Source: Acetobacteraceae bacterium
GTDB taxonomy: Bacteria > Pseudomonadota > Alphaproteobacteria > Acetobacterales > Acetobacteraceae
NCBI GenBank assembly: GCA_019689515.1
Contig: JADGHI010000302.1
Span: forward strand, 1-5,287
Direction: 5' to 3'
Length of the DNA: 5,287 nt
Below are positions 1 to 5,287 of the stretch, in pieces. The position numbers were made by a program, and so were the translations under genes. The stretch's first letter is position 1. Every line of letters starts with the position of its first letter. A model generated the notes under the pieces. It ran no database searches. It was not told the DNA's origin and worked only from the letters and a program-made list of their open reading frames with translations.

Positions 1-34
1 CCCCCCTGGGGTGCGCCCTAATGCTGCGCCCCGC

Positions 35-1192
35 ATGAGCCAGGCTGTCGCCCCTTTTCCGGTGGTGGATCACCAGCGGGTCGTCTTCCCGGACGGCCTC
101 GCGCTCGACTGCGGGGCGGTGGTGCGGCCGCTCGTCGTCGCCTACCGCACCTATGGCCGCCTGAACGCGGACCGGACCAACGCCGTGCTGGTCTGCCACG
201 CCCTGACCGGCGACCAGTACGTGGCGGAAACCCACCCGGTCACGGGCCGTCCGGGCTGGTGGGAGAACGTGGTCGGCCCCGGGCGGCCGATCGACACGGA
301 CCGGTTCTTCGTCATCTGCGCCAATGTCCTCGGCGGCTGCATGGGCTCGACCGGACCGCGCGAGGAGATGACGGACGCCGAGGGGCGCGGCCTTGGCCGG
401 CCCTGGGGAACCGATTTCCCCCTTGTCACCATCCGCGACATGGTGCGCGCGCAGAAGCGGCTGGTGACGGACCATCTCGGCATCGAGCGGCTGCTCTGCG
501 TCGTCGGCGGCTCGATGGGCGGGATGCAGGTGCTGGAATGGGCGGCGGAGTATCCGGATGTGGTCTTCGCCGCCGCGCCGATCGCCACCGCCGCCCACCA
601 CTCGGCGCAGAACATCGCCTTCCACGAGGTCGGCCGCGCGGCGATCCACGCCGACCCCGACTGGGCCGGCGGGCGCTACTGGGAGACCGGCCGCGTCCCG
701 GCCAAGGGCCTCTCCGTCGCGCGGATGGTGGCGCACATCACCTATCTCTCCGAGCAGGCGCTGACGCGCAAATTCGGCCGGCGCCTGCGCGGGGCGAGCA
801 CGCTCACCTTCCTCGAGGACGTGTTCGAGGTGGAGAGCTACCTGCGCCACCAGGGCAGCACCTTCGTCCGCCGCTTCGACGCGAACAGCTACCTGACGAT
901 CACGCGGGCGATGGACTATTTCGACCTGGCGGCGGAGCACGGCGGGGAGCTGGCGAATGCTTTCCGCGGCACGCGGACGCGGTTCTTCGTCGCGAGCTTC
1001 TCCTCCGACTGGCTGTTCCCGACGAGCGAGAGCCGGGCGCTGGTGCGGGCGCTGAACGCGGCGGCGGCGAATGTGAGCTTTGTCGAGATCACCTCCGACA
1101 AGGGCCACGACGCCTTCCTGCTGGACGAGCCGGACTTCCACCGGGCGCTCGGGGGGTTCCTGCGCGGAGCAGCGGAGAAGATGGGGGTCTAG
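35..1192 (+). CDS. metX: Homoserine O-acetyltransferase (MetX)
   Basis: Transfers an acetyl group from acetyl-CoA to the hydroxyl of L-homoserine, the first committed step of methionine synthesis, in the cytoplasm. From the ATG at 35 the protein has 385 residues, normal for the family. It is an alpha/beta hydrolase: the N-terminal block VCHALTGDQY (about residues 53-62) and LGGCMGSTGP (about 99-108) are MetX signatures. The nucleophile elbow GGSMGG places the catalytic Ser at about 160, and the other triad members fit Asp ~325 (SSDWLFPT) and His ~358 (KGHDAFLLD). An in-frame GTG at 11 would add eight residues (MRPNAAPR). I prefer the ATG because MSQAV... reads like a normal N-terminus, but no clear Shine-Dalgarno precedes either start and the upstream DNA is outside the window. 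Some members of this fold use succinyl-CoA, so acyl specificity is assumed from the family. metW, its usual neighbour, lies 1.3 kb downstream. Confidence 0.95.
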   Translation: MSQAVAPFPVVDHQRVVFPDGLALDCGAVVRPLVVAYRTYGRLNADRTNAVLVCHALTGDQYVAETHPVTGRPGWWENVVGPGRPIDTDRFFVICANVLGGCMGSTGPREEMTDAEGRGLGRPWGTDFPLVTIRDMVRAQKRLVTDHLGIERLLCVVGGSMGGMQVLEWAAEYPDVVFAAAPIATAAHHSAQNIAFHEVGRAAIHADPDWAGGRYWETGRVPAKGLSVARMVAHITYLSEQALTRKFGRRLRGASTLTFLEDVFEVESYLRHQGSTFVRRFDANSYLTITRAMDYFDLAAEHGGELANAFRGTRTRFFVASFSSDWLFPTSESRALVRALNAAAANVSFVEITSDKGHDAFLLDEPDFHRALGGFLRGAAEKMGV

Positions 1193-1212
1193 GGCGCTTT
1201 CGAGCGTGACAA

Positions 1213-1231
1213 ACCCGGCCGCAAGCCGGGT
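1213..1231 (+). terminator. Hairpin downstream of metX, possible terminator
   Basis: A perfect 7-bp stem (ACCCGGC / GCCGGGT) with loop CGCAA starts 20 bases after the metX stop. No T-run follows on the plus strand, so intrinsic termination is uncertain; it could be a 3'-end stabilising hairpin or a small intergenic repeat. The rest of the 153-bp gap between the convergent genes shows nothing coding. Confidence 0.4.
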
Positions 1232-1312
1232 CAGGACGGCGGACCCTCGGCCCTGCCCGCAGCCAGTCCACCAGACCAAGCGCCCTGCGCCCGCGTGACT
1301 CGAAACGGATCT

Positions 1313-1337
1313 AGGCCGCCGAGCCGTTCGTCGGCCT
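1313..1337 (-). terminator. Weak hairpin after the ferritin-like gene
   Basis: AGGCCG and CGGCCT form a 6-bp stem around a 13-base loop, beginning 8 bases past the stop of the minus-strand gene. An alternative 5-bp pairing (GCCGA/TCGGC) overlaps it. There is no proper T-tract, and G+C-rich DNA gives such stems by chance, so this is only a candidate. Confidence 0.22.
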
Positions 1338-1345
1338 GACGTGGA

Positions 1346-2290
1346 TCAGCCGCCGGTTGCCGCCCCGCGCCGCGGAGCACGCATGAAGCGCCGCGCCAGC
1401 CGGATGACGAACGGCACCGTCGTCGGGCGCACCAGCCGCGGGTCGTATCCCGCCATCCGCCGCTCGTTCTCGGCCAGGCAGAGGTCGATCAGCTCGGCCG
1501 CGCTCATCTCGACCCCGACCGACGCGGAGGAGGCGGTGAAATTGGTGTCCTTCGACGCGCCGCCGAGATTGCGCGCCAGCACCAGCCGGTCCCAGATCAG
1601 CACCGCCCAGACCGCCGCGATCTTCGCCAGGAAGAAGGGCCGGCGCCACCAGGGCAGCCGGCGCCGCTGCCAGGCGGCCCAGTTGGCGAAGAACAGGATG
1701 TGGCGCGCCTCCTCCTGGATCACCGGCTCGAAGGTGTCTACCAGGTCCGGCGGGAAGAAGCCGGAGCGCCGTGCCGCCTCGAACAGGCCGAAGGCGAAGA
1801 AGCTGTCGATGCACTCGCTGTAGCCGGTGCGCATCCAGCCCCATTCGGGGTCGCGGAAGCTGGTGTATTCCGGCTCCGGCTCCAGCGTGACGCCATAGGC
1901 CTCGACGAGGTTGGAGAGGACCTTCTTGTGGCGGGCCTCCTCGAACCCGTCCATCTCCAGGGCCTGCCGCAGCAGCGGGTCGGCGACGGTGGCCGCGTAG
2001 TCCAGCACGCGCAGCGCCGCCCGGCCCTCGGTCTGCACCGCGATGTCCCAGATCGGAAGGCCGGTGAGCCGCGCATGCGCCTCCGGGTCCAGCTTCGGCC
2101 AGTCCAGCACCCGCGGCTTGTACGGGTTGTGGGTCTCGAGAAGCATGCGGCAGAACAGCGCCTTGTGCTCCTCGCTGCCGAGCCGGATCGGCCCCGGCGG
2201 GGTGCCGGTCCAGTGGCGCGCGGTGCGATCGGCGGCGGTGACCGTCGCAACGTCCGGTAGGGTGGCCGCTTCGGCAGGGCTTGACGTCAT
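1346..2290 (-). CDS. Ferritin-like di-iron domain protein, function unknown
   Basis: A 314-residue protein with the ligand pattern of a ferritin-like carboxylate-bridged di-iron centre: Glu88 (QTEG), Glu118-x-x-His121 (EEARH), Glu159 (YSEC) and Glu194-x-x-His197 (EEARH). This E/ExxH/E/ExxH order across four helices is the family hallmark and is visible directly. Proteins of this class include rubrerythrins, oxidases, hydroxylases and the aerobic Mg-protoporphyrin cyclase; I cannot say which reaction this one performs. About 30-40 N-terminal residues look disordered. Residues 219-239 (FFLAKIAAVWAV...) are hydrophobic and could be an amphipathic or membrane-associated helix. The tail 299-310 is Arg-rich. 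The ATG at 2290 was chosen because the frame upstream reads through non-protein-like sequence antisense to metW; the Shine-Dalgarno is poor (GGGG at about 10 bases). It is convergent with metX and divergent from metW. The role is unassigned; the fold is well supported. Confidence 0.88.
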   Translation of the reverse strand: MTSSPAEAATLPDVATVTAADRTARHWTGTPPGPIRLGSEEHKALFCRMLLETHNPYKPRVLDWPKLDPEAHARLTGLPIWDIAVQTEGRAALRVLDYAATVADPLLRQALEMDGFEEARHKKVLSNLVEAYGVTLEPEPEYTSFRDPEWGWMRTGYSECIDSFFAFGLFEAARRSGFFPPDLVDTFEPVIQEEARHILFFANWAAWQRRRLPWWRRPFFLAKIAAVWAVLIWDRLVLARNLGGASKDTNFTASSASVGVEMSAAELIDLCLAENERRMAGYDPRLVRPTTVPFVIRLARRFMRAPRRGAATGG

Positions 2291-2301
2291 GCCCGAACCC
2301 C

Positions 2302-2330
2302 GATGAGTTGGTGTGGGCTCATCGCCCACA
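2302..2330. promoter_or_regulatory. Mutually exclusive hairpins in the divergent spacer
   Basis: Two perfect stems share bases. GATGAG (2302-2307) pairs with CTCATC (2318-2323). TGTGGGC (2312-2318) pairs with GCCCACA (2324-2330) around the loop TCATC, which is most of the partner sequence of the first stem. Read on the minus strand they lie just upstream of the start codon of the ferritin-like gene, inside its likely 5' leader; as DNA, the 19-bp inverted repeat could equally be an operator. The sequence pattern is certain; any regulatory role is inference. Confidence 0.35.
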
Positions 2331-2335
2331 ATTCC

Positions 2336-2365
2336 GTGATAGACGACCGCGTTTCCGGAGCGCAA
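2336..2365 (-). promoter_or_regulatory. Possible promoter of the ferritin-like gene
   Basis: On the minus strand TTGCGC (2360-2365, -35-like, 3 of 6 matches) is followed after 18 bases by TATCAC (2336-2341, -10-like, 4 of 6 matches). Transcription would begin near 2329, about 40 bases before the start codon, which puts the 2312-2330 hairpin at the very 5' end of the transcript. The match is weak and may be chance. Confidence 0.2.
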
Positions 2366-2379
2366 ATCCGCGCCGGGCC

Positions 2380-2452
2380 GCAGCCGCCGGGGGGTATCTG
2401 CCCGGGCGGCAGCGCGACCGGTCCTTCGTGTCCCGCGCGTCCAGGAAAGGAC
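2380..2452 (+). other. G+C-rich hairpins in the metW leader
   Basis: The spacer ahead of metW holds a 9-bp stem with one bulged G (GCCGCCGGG at 2383-2391 with CCC at 2401-2403 and GGCGGC at 2405-2410). This overlaps an alternative CTGCC/GGCAG stem (2398-2412). A second stem, GTCCTT (2421-2426) with AAGGAC (2447-2452), has a 20-base loop. A 12-bp palindrome CCGCCGCGGCGG follows at 2459-2470. I see no core of a known SAM riboswitch. Such stems are common in DNA of this composition; they may be an RNA leader or nothing. Confidence 0.22.
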
Positions 2453-2506
2453 GCTGCTCCGCCGCGGCGGGCCGCGACCGACCATCCGCCCGCCTACCGG
2501 CCGAAC

Positions 2507-2512
2507 GGGAAG
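2507..2512 (+). promoter_or_regulatory. metW ribosome binding site
   Basis: GGGAAG lies 9 bases before the ATG at 2522. It supports that start over the in-frame ATG at 2303, which would add 73 residues of Pro/Arg/Gly-rich, non-conserved-looking sequence. Confidence 0.5.
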
Positions 2513-2521
2513 CCTGCCCTT

Positions 2522-3202
2522 ATGCCCGACACCAACCAGCCCGTCCGCTACGTCGCCAAGAACATGCGGCTCGACCTCCGCCTGATCGCGGAGATGATCC
2601 CCCCGGGGGCGCGCGTGCTCGACATCGGCTGCGGCGACGGCACCCTGATCGAGCACCTCTCCCGCGAGAAGAACGCCGATGCCCGCGGCATCGAGATCGA
2701 CATGGCGGAGGCGACGCGCGCCGTCGCCGCCGGCCTCGCCGTCATCCACGGCGACGCCGACACCGACCTCGCCTTCTACCCGGACGGGGCCTTCGACTAT
2801 GTCGTCCTCTCCCGCACCCTGCAGGCGGTGGAGCGGCCGCGCGAGGTGCTGCGGCAGATGCTCCGCATCGGCCGGCACGCCCTGGTCAGCTTCCCCAATT
2901 TCGGGCACTGGCAGGTGCGCTGGCGCCTGCTCGTCACCGGGCGGATGCCGGAGACCGAGACCTGGAACCGCCCCTGGTACGAGACGCCCAACATCCACCC
3001 CTGCACGATCCGCGACTTCTTCGAGCTCTGCCGGCTCGACGGCTACGTGGTCGAGCGTTGGCTGGCGGTGGACGAGCGAGGCCTCAAGGCACCCTGGACC
3101 CGGTCGGTCTGGCTCGCCAACCTGTTCGGCGAGCAGGCGCTGTTCCAGCTCCGCCGGGCGGAGCCGGGCGAATCGCCGCAACCCGATCAAGCGTCCGGTT
3201 GA
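2522..3202 (+). CDS. metW: Methionine biosynthesis protein MetW
   Basis: A 226-residue class I methyltransferase-fold protein of the MetW family, cytoplasmic. The SAM-binding motif I is VLDIGCGDG (about 32-40), the acidic end of strand 2 is GIEIDM (56-61), and motif IV is FDYVVLSRTLQ (91-101). SFPNFGHW (123-130) and NIHPCTIRDF (157-166) are typical MetW blocks. MetW is known genetically as the partner of MetX in homoserine acylation for methionine synthesis; a methyltransferase reaction has not, as far as I know, been firmly assigned to it. Length is near the usual 200 or so residues, with about 15 extra residues in a C-terminal tail (RRAEPGESPQ...). Unlike the usual adjacent metX-metW arrangement, metW here is separated from metX by an oppositely oriented gene and has its own 231-bp upstream spacer, so it probably carries its own promoter. 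Confidence 0.95.
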   Translation: MPDTNQPVRYVAKNMRLDLRLIAEMIPPGARVLDIGCGDGTLIEHLSREKNADARGIEIDMAEATRAVAAGLAVIHGDADTDLAFYPDGAFDYVVLSRTLQAVERPREVLRQMLRIGRHALVSFPNFGHWQVRWRLLVTGRMPETETWNRPWYETPNIHPCTIRDFFELCRLDGYVVERWLAVDERGLKAPWTRSVWLANLFGEQALFQLRRAEPGESPQPDQASG

Positions 3203-3213
3203 GGGAGGATGCC

Positions 3214-3241
3214 CCGCGGCCTCCGCGCTCCTCTGCCGCGG
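3214..3241. terminator. Hairpin between convergent metW and small gene
   Basis: CCGCGGC (3214-3220) pairs with GCCGCGG (3235-3241) around a 14-base loop, starting 11 bases after the metW stop and ending 12 bases from the stop of the minus-strand gene. It could end transcripts from both sides. The loop is long and no T-run flanks it, so confidence is low. Confidence 0.3.
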
Positions 3242-3253
3242 AAGGGCGGGGGC

Positions 3254-3505
3254 TCAGTGCAGGGAGGGACCGGGCCGCCTGCGGCGCGGTGCGCAGGAGC
3301 CCCCCGCCGCGCGACGCCGTGTCCCGCCGGTCGCAGGCGCCGCCTGGCCCGGGGGCACCAATGCGGCCGCCAGCGCCACGTGATCGGCCGCGGCCGTCGC
3401 GCCGATCCGGCGGCACTCGGCCTCGATGTAGGACAGCATCAGCAGCAGGGCCGACCGATCGACCTGCTCCGCCTGCCGCTTTTCCAAAGCGATGGAAGCG
3501 CTCAT
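3254..3505 (-). CDS. Small uncharacterised protein, 83 residues
   Basis: I do not recognise a named family. The N-terminal 50 residues look like a genuine helical protein: after MSASIALEKRQAEQ come a hydrophobic LLLMLSYIEAECRRIG segment and an Ala-rich helix (TAAADHVALAAALV). The last 30 or so residues are low-complexity Pro/Arg/Gly/Ala and may be little more than a tail. The ATG at 3505 is favoured by GGGAG seven bases upstream; a GTG at 3532 in the same frame would add nine residues. The gene is convergent with metW and divergent from aapJ, with a 155-bp spacer to the latter. There is no signal peptide or obvious DNA-binding motif. The Shine-Dalgarno, the upstream spacer and the protein-like N-terminus argue for a real gene; short length and the compositional tail argue for caution. 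Confidence 0.5.
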   Translation of the reverse strand: MSASIALEKRQAEQVDRSALLLMLSYIEAECRRIGATAAADHVALAAALVPPGQAAPATGGTRRRAAGGSCAPRRRRPGPSLH

Positions 3506-3512
3506 CGCTGAA

Positions 3513-3517
3513 CTCCC
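3513..3517 (-). promoter_or_regulatory. Ribosome binding site of the small gene
   Basis: On the minus strand GGGAG ends 7 bases before the ATG at 3505. This is the best-placed Shine-Dalgarno for this frame and decides in favour of that start over the GTG at 3532. Confidence 0.45.
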
Positions 3518-3547
3518 GAGTGCGTGACTCACACCATCGCATACAGA

Positions 3548-3561
3548 TCACGGTTCCGTGA
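3548..3561. promoter_or_regulatory. Perfect inverted repeat in divergent promoter region
   Basis: TCACGG-TT-CCGTGA is a perfect inverted repeat with 6-bp arms and a 2-base centre. The centre is too short for a good RNA hairpin, so a dimeric regulator's operator is the more likely use. It sits between the small minus-strand gene and aapJ, in a locally A+T-richer stretch (3561-3590) where promoters would be expected. The half-site CCGTGA recurs in the spacer before metW, as TTCCGTGA at 2332-2339. The regulator is unknown. Confidence 0.3.
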
Positions 3562-3645
3562 AGTGGGTATTTATTGGCGGTTTTTCCACCAGTTGGCGAG
3601 GATCTGGCGTTCCGCAAACGAAAGGCCCTAGGCTGCGGCGCGGTC

Positions 3646-3653
3646 GAAGAGGA
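3646..3653 (+). promoter_or_regulatory. aapJ ribosome binding site
   Basis: GAAGAGGA lies 7 bases before the ATG at 3661. It is the strongest Shine-Dalgarno in the window and fixes the start directly ahead of the signal peptide; the frame is open further upstream but lacks such a site. Confidence 0.7.
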
Positions 3654-3660
3654 TTCCCCC

Positions 3661-4746
3661 ATGAGCCGTCACCAATCCCGTCAGCCGAACCGCCAACCTC
3701 GCCTCGCCCGCCTCGCCTCGGCCGCCGCGCTGGCCCTGGGCGGCCTGGCCGTCGCAGCCGCCTTCGCCGCGCGGCCCGCCGCCGCCGGGGAGACCTTCGA
3801 CGCGGTGAAGGCCCGCGGCCATGTGATCTGCGGCGTCAACGCCGGCGTCGCCGGCTTCTCCGCCCCCGACGCGCGCGGCAACTACCAGGGGCTCGACGCC
3901 GAGTACTGCCGCGCCATCGCCGCGGCGATGTTCGGCGACGCCTCCAAGGTCCGCTTCGTCGCAACCACCCACCAGACCCGCTTCGTCGTGCTGCAATCCG
4001 GCGAGGTGGACGTGCTGGCGCGCAACGTCACCCAGACGCTGACGCGCGACACCAACCTCGGCTTCAACTTCGCCGGGGTGAACTTCTACGACGGCCAGGG
4101 CTTCATGGTCCGTCGCTCCAGCGGCGTCACCAGCGCGCGCCAGCTCGACGGCGCGAGCGTCTGCGTCGTCGCCGGCTCGACCACGGAGCTCAATCTGGCG
4201 GACTTCGCCCGGCGCGAGCGCATCCGCATCAACCCCGTGGTCGCCGGCACCTTCGAGGAGATGCTTCCGGCCTACAACGCGGGCCGCTGCGACGCGGTGA
4301 CGACGGACGCCTCGCAGCTTGCCGCCCTGCGTGTCTCGGCCGTCACCGGCGGCCCGGACGAGCACGTCATCCTGCCCGAGCGCATCAGCAAGGAGCCGCT
4401 CGGCCCGATGGTGCGCCACGGCGACGAACAGTGGCGCGACCTCGTGCAGTGGGTCCACTTCGCCATGGTCGAGGCCGAGGAGCTCGGCATCACCCGCGCC
4501 AATGTCGAGGAGCTGCGCCGCACCAGCCAGGACCCGAACATCCAGCGCTTCCTCGGCGTCACCCCGGGCTTCGGCCGCGCCCTCGGCGTGAGCGAGGACT
4601 GGGCCTACCAGATCATCCGCCAGGTCGGGAATTACGGCGAGGTGTTCGAGCGGACGCTGGGCAAGGGGTCGCCGATCGGGCTCGAGCGGGGGCTGAACGA
4701 CCTCTGGACCCGCGGCGGGCTGCAATACGCCCTGCCGCTGCGCTGA
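3661..4746 (+). CDS. aapJ: L-amino-acid ABC transporter binding protein (AapJ/BztA type)
   Basis: A 361-residue periplasmic solute-binding protein of family 3, AapJ/BztA branch, which captures a broad range of L-amino acids and hands them to the AapQMP importer. A basic N-terminus (Arg at 3-17) and the hydrophobic core ASAAALALGGLAVAAAF (about 19-35) form a Sec signal peptide, with probable cleavage after an Ala-rich site near 42-43. Diagnostic blocks follow: GVNAGVAGFSAPD (58-70), YQGLDAEYCRA (75-85), LQSGEVDVLARN (111-122), YDGQGFMV (143-150), AGSTTELNLAD (171-181) and AGRCDAVTTD (207-216). Cys57, Cys83, Cys168 and Cys210 are at positions typical of this branch and could form disulphides. 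Family members are normally followed by the two permease genes and the ATPase gene. Here the next gene is convergent rsmI, so this copy is an orphan whose partners must be encoded elsewhere. Substrate specificity cannot be read from sequence alone. Confidence 0.92.
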   Translation: MSRHQSRQPNRQPRLARLASAAALALGGLAVAAAFAARPAAAGETFDAVKARGHVICGVNAGVAGFSAPDARGNYQGLDAEYCRAIAAAMFGDASKVRFVATTHQTRFVVLQSGEVDVLARNVTQTLTRDTNLGFNFAGVNFYDGQGFMVRRSSGVTSARQLDGASVCVVAGSTTELNLADFARRERIRINPVVAGTFEEMLPAYNAGRCDAVTTDASQLAALRVSAVTGGPDEHVILPERISKEPLGPMVRHGDEQWRDLVQWVHFAMVEAEELGITRANVEELRRTSQDPNIQRFLGVTPGFGRALGVSEDWAYQIIRQVGNYGEVFERTLGKGSPIGLERGLNDLWTRGGLQYALPLR

Positions 4747-4771
4747 GCGCCGCCCGTCGCCTCGGCCAGCC

Positions 4772-4796
4772 GGCCGGCCGCCAGCCGCGGCCGGCC
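4772..4796. terminator. Strong hairpin between convergent aapJ and rsmI
   Basis: A perfect 10-bp all-G/C stem, GGCCGGCCGC (4772-4781) with GCGGCCGGCC (4787-4796), closes a CAGCC loop. It lies in the 49-bp gap between the two stops, and its last base is also the final base of the rsmI stop codon. It is well placed as a bidirectional terminator, but neither side has a T-run, so it would be a U-tract-less or mRNA-protecting hairpin. Confidence 0.5.
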
Positions 4797-5287
4797 TATG
4801 GCGCCCGGCGGCCAAGCGCCAGGGCGCGCGCGTAGACGGCCTTCCGCGGCGCCCCGGTCGCCTCCGCCACCGCCGCCGCCGCGTCGCGCACGCTCATCCC
4901 CGCGGCCAGCGCCTCGCGCAGCCGTGCGTCCAGCTCTGCCTCGCCCGCCGGCGCCTCCGGCTCCGGCGGACCGACGACGACGACCACCTCGCCGCGCGCC
5001 GCGTGCCGCGCGTACCACGCCGCCAGTTCCGCCAGGGTTCCCCGCCGCACCTCCTCGAAGCGCTTGGTCAGCTCCCGCGCCACCGCCGCCGGGCGGTCTC
5101 CGCCCAGCGCCTCGGCCATGGCCGCCAGCGCCTCGTCCAGCCGGTGCGGCGCCTCGTAGAACACCAGCGTCGCGCGAAGCCCCGCGCGCTCCGCCGCCCG
5201 CAGCCGGCCGAGCTCCGCCGCGCGCGCCCCCGCCCGCACCGGCAGGAAGCCCACGAACAGGAAGGGATGCGGCGGCAGGCCGGAGAG
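4796..5287 (-). CDS. rsmI: 16S rRNA (cytidine(1402)-2'-O)-methyltransferase RsmI, C-terminal part
   Basis: The visible 163 residues are the C-terminal half or slightly more of RsmI (full family length is about 280-300). The gene runs off the right edge and its start is not seen. RsmI uses SAM to methylate the 2'-hydroxyl of C1402 in 16S rRNA, in the decoding centre. The fragment opens with SGLPPHPFLFVGFLP (about residues 2-16), a family signature of the tetrapyrrole-methylase fold. It continues with FYEAPHRL (43-50), ELTKRFEEV (72-80), RGTLAEL and RGEVVVVVG. It ends with the family's C-terminal helical domain (GMSVRDAAAAVAEATG, then VYARAL). No disruption is visible; the edge is only the end of the window. 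A GTG at 5254 lies inside the signature and is not a start. It is convergent with aapJ, and the neighbours do not bear on its function. Confidence 0.94.
   Translation of the reverse strand, partial: LSGLPPHPFLFVGFLPVRAGARAAELGRLRAAERAGLRATLVFYEAPHRLDEALAAMAEALGGDRPAAVARELTKRFEEVRRGTLAELAAWYARHAARGEVVVVVGPPEPEAPAGEAELDARLREALAAGMSVRDAAAAVAEATGAPRKAVYARALALGRRAP

Noticed and set aside
11..34. GTG at 11 as the metX start
   Set aside because: Possible, but the eight added residues are not family-like, and only ten bases precede it, so no ribosome site can be judged. The ATG at 35 is preferred with modest certainty.
2303..2521. In-frame N-terminal extension of MetW from the ATG at 2303
   Set aside because: The 73 added residues are Pro/Gly/Arg-rich and unlike the family. 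The conserved protein begins at 2522 with a Shine-Dalgarno, and the region carries hairpins expected of a non-coding leader.
2291..2521. SAM-II-type riboswitch before metW
   Set aside because: I looked for the conserved short A-rich core and pseudoknot pattern and did not find it; the spacer is mostly G+C-rich stems.
2291..3190. Minus-strand open frame extending the ferritin-like gene upstream, antisense to metW (about 300 extra residues)
   Set aside because: Stop codons are rare in DNA this rich in G+C. The sequence is opposite conserved metW codons, has no recognisable domain and reads as compositional noise; the ferritin-like protein is complete from 2290.
2281..3561. 426-residue plus-strand frame spanning the spacer, metW and the small gene
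   Set aside because: Arg/Pro-rich shadow in a different frame from metW, crossing gene boundaries with no recognisable domain.
3628..4815. 395-residue minus-strand frame antisense to aapJ
   Set aside because: Mirrors the third-position G/C bias of aapJ; the real frame has a signal peptide and family motifs.
3558..4835. 425-residue plus-strand frame overlapping aapJ
   Set aside because: Arg/Pro/Ala-rich shadow of the aapJ codons in another frame; no domain signatures.
1..5287. CRISPR array, insertion sequence, phage or tRNA features
   Set aside because: No regularly spaced repeats, terminal inverted repeats flanking a transposase, integrase-like protein or tRNA cloverleaf pattern was seen on either strand.

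Overview
The window comes from a very G+C-rich chromosome with strong G/C preference at third codon positions. The protein repertoire (MetX with MetW, an AapJ/BztA-type amino-acid binding protein, RsmI) and the wording of the proteins point to an alphaproteobacterium, most likely an Acetobacteraceae/Roseomonas-like member of the Rhodospirillales. That placement is inferred from protein style and was not tested by a search. The content is ordinary chromosomal metabolism. I see no insertion sequence, phage gene, CRISPR array, tRNA or rRNA, and no convincing novel multigene system.

Layout from left to right: (1) metX (+), homoserine O-acetyltransferase; (2) a convergent, minus-strand gene for a di-iron ferritin-like protein of unknown function; (3) a 231-bp divergent spacer rich in hairpins; (4) metW (+), the methyltransferase-fold partner of MetX; (5) a small minus-strand gene for an uncharacterised protein of about 83 residues, convergent with metW; (6) a 155-bp, comparatively A+T-rich divergent spacer with a perfect 14-bp inverted repeat; (7) aapJ (+), a periplasmic L-amino-acid binding protein with no permease or ATPase gene after it; (8) the C-terminal half of rsmI (-), convergent with aapJ and running off the right edge. 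Neighbouring genes alternate in strand throughout, so nothing here is a plain co-directional operon.

Functional links: MetX and MetW belong to the same step, acylation of homoserine on the way to methionine, and are usually adjacent. Here they are about 1.3 kb apart with the ferritin-like gene lying between them in the opposite direction. That makes independent transcription of metW likely, and the 2291-2521 spacer is where its promoter or leader should be. The lone aapJ would have to work with membrane components encoded elsewhere. RsmI (2'-O-methylation of C1402 in 16S rRNA) is unrelated housekeeping. The points most worth a second look are the unassigned di-iron protein inside the metX/metW pair, the alternative hairpins in the divergent spacer, and the orphan aapJ.
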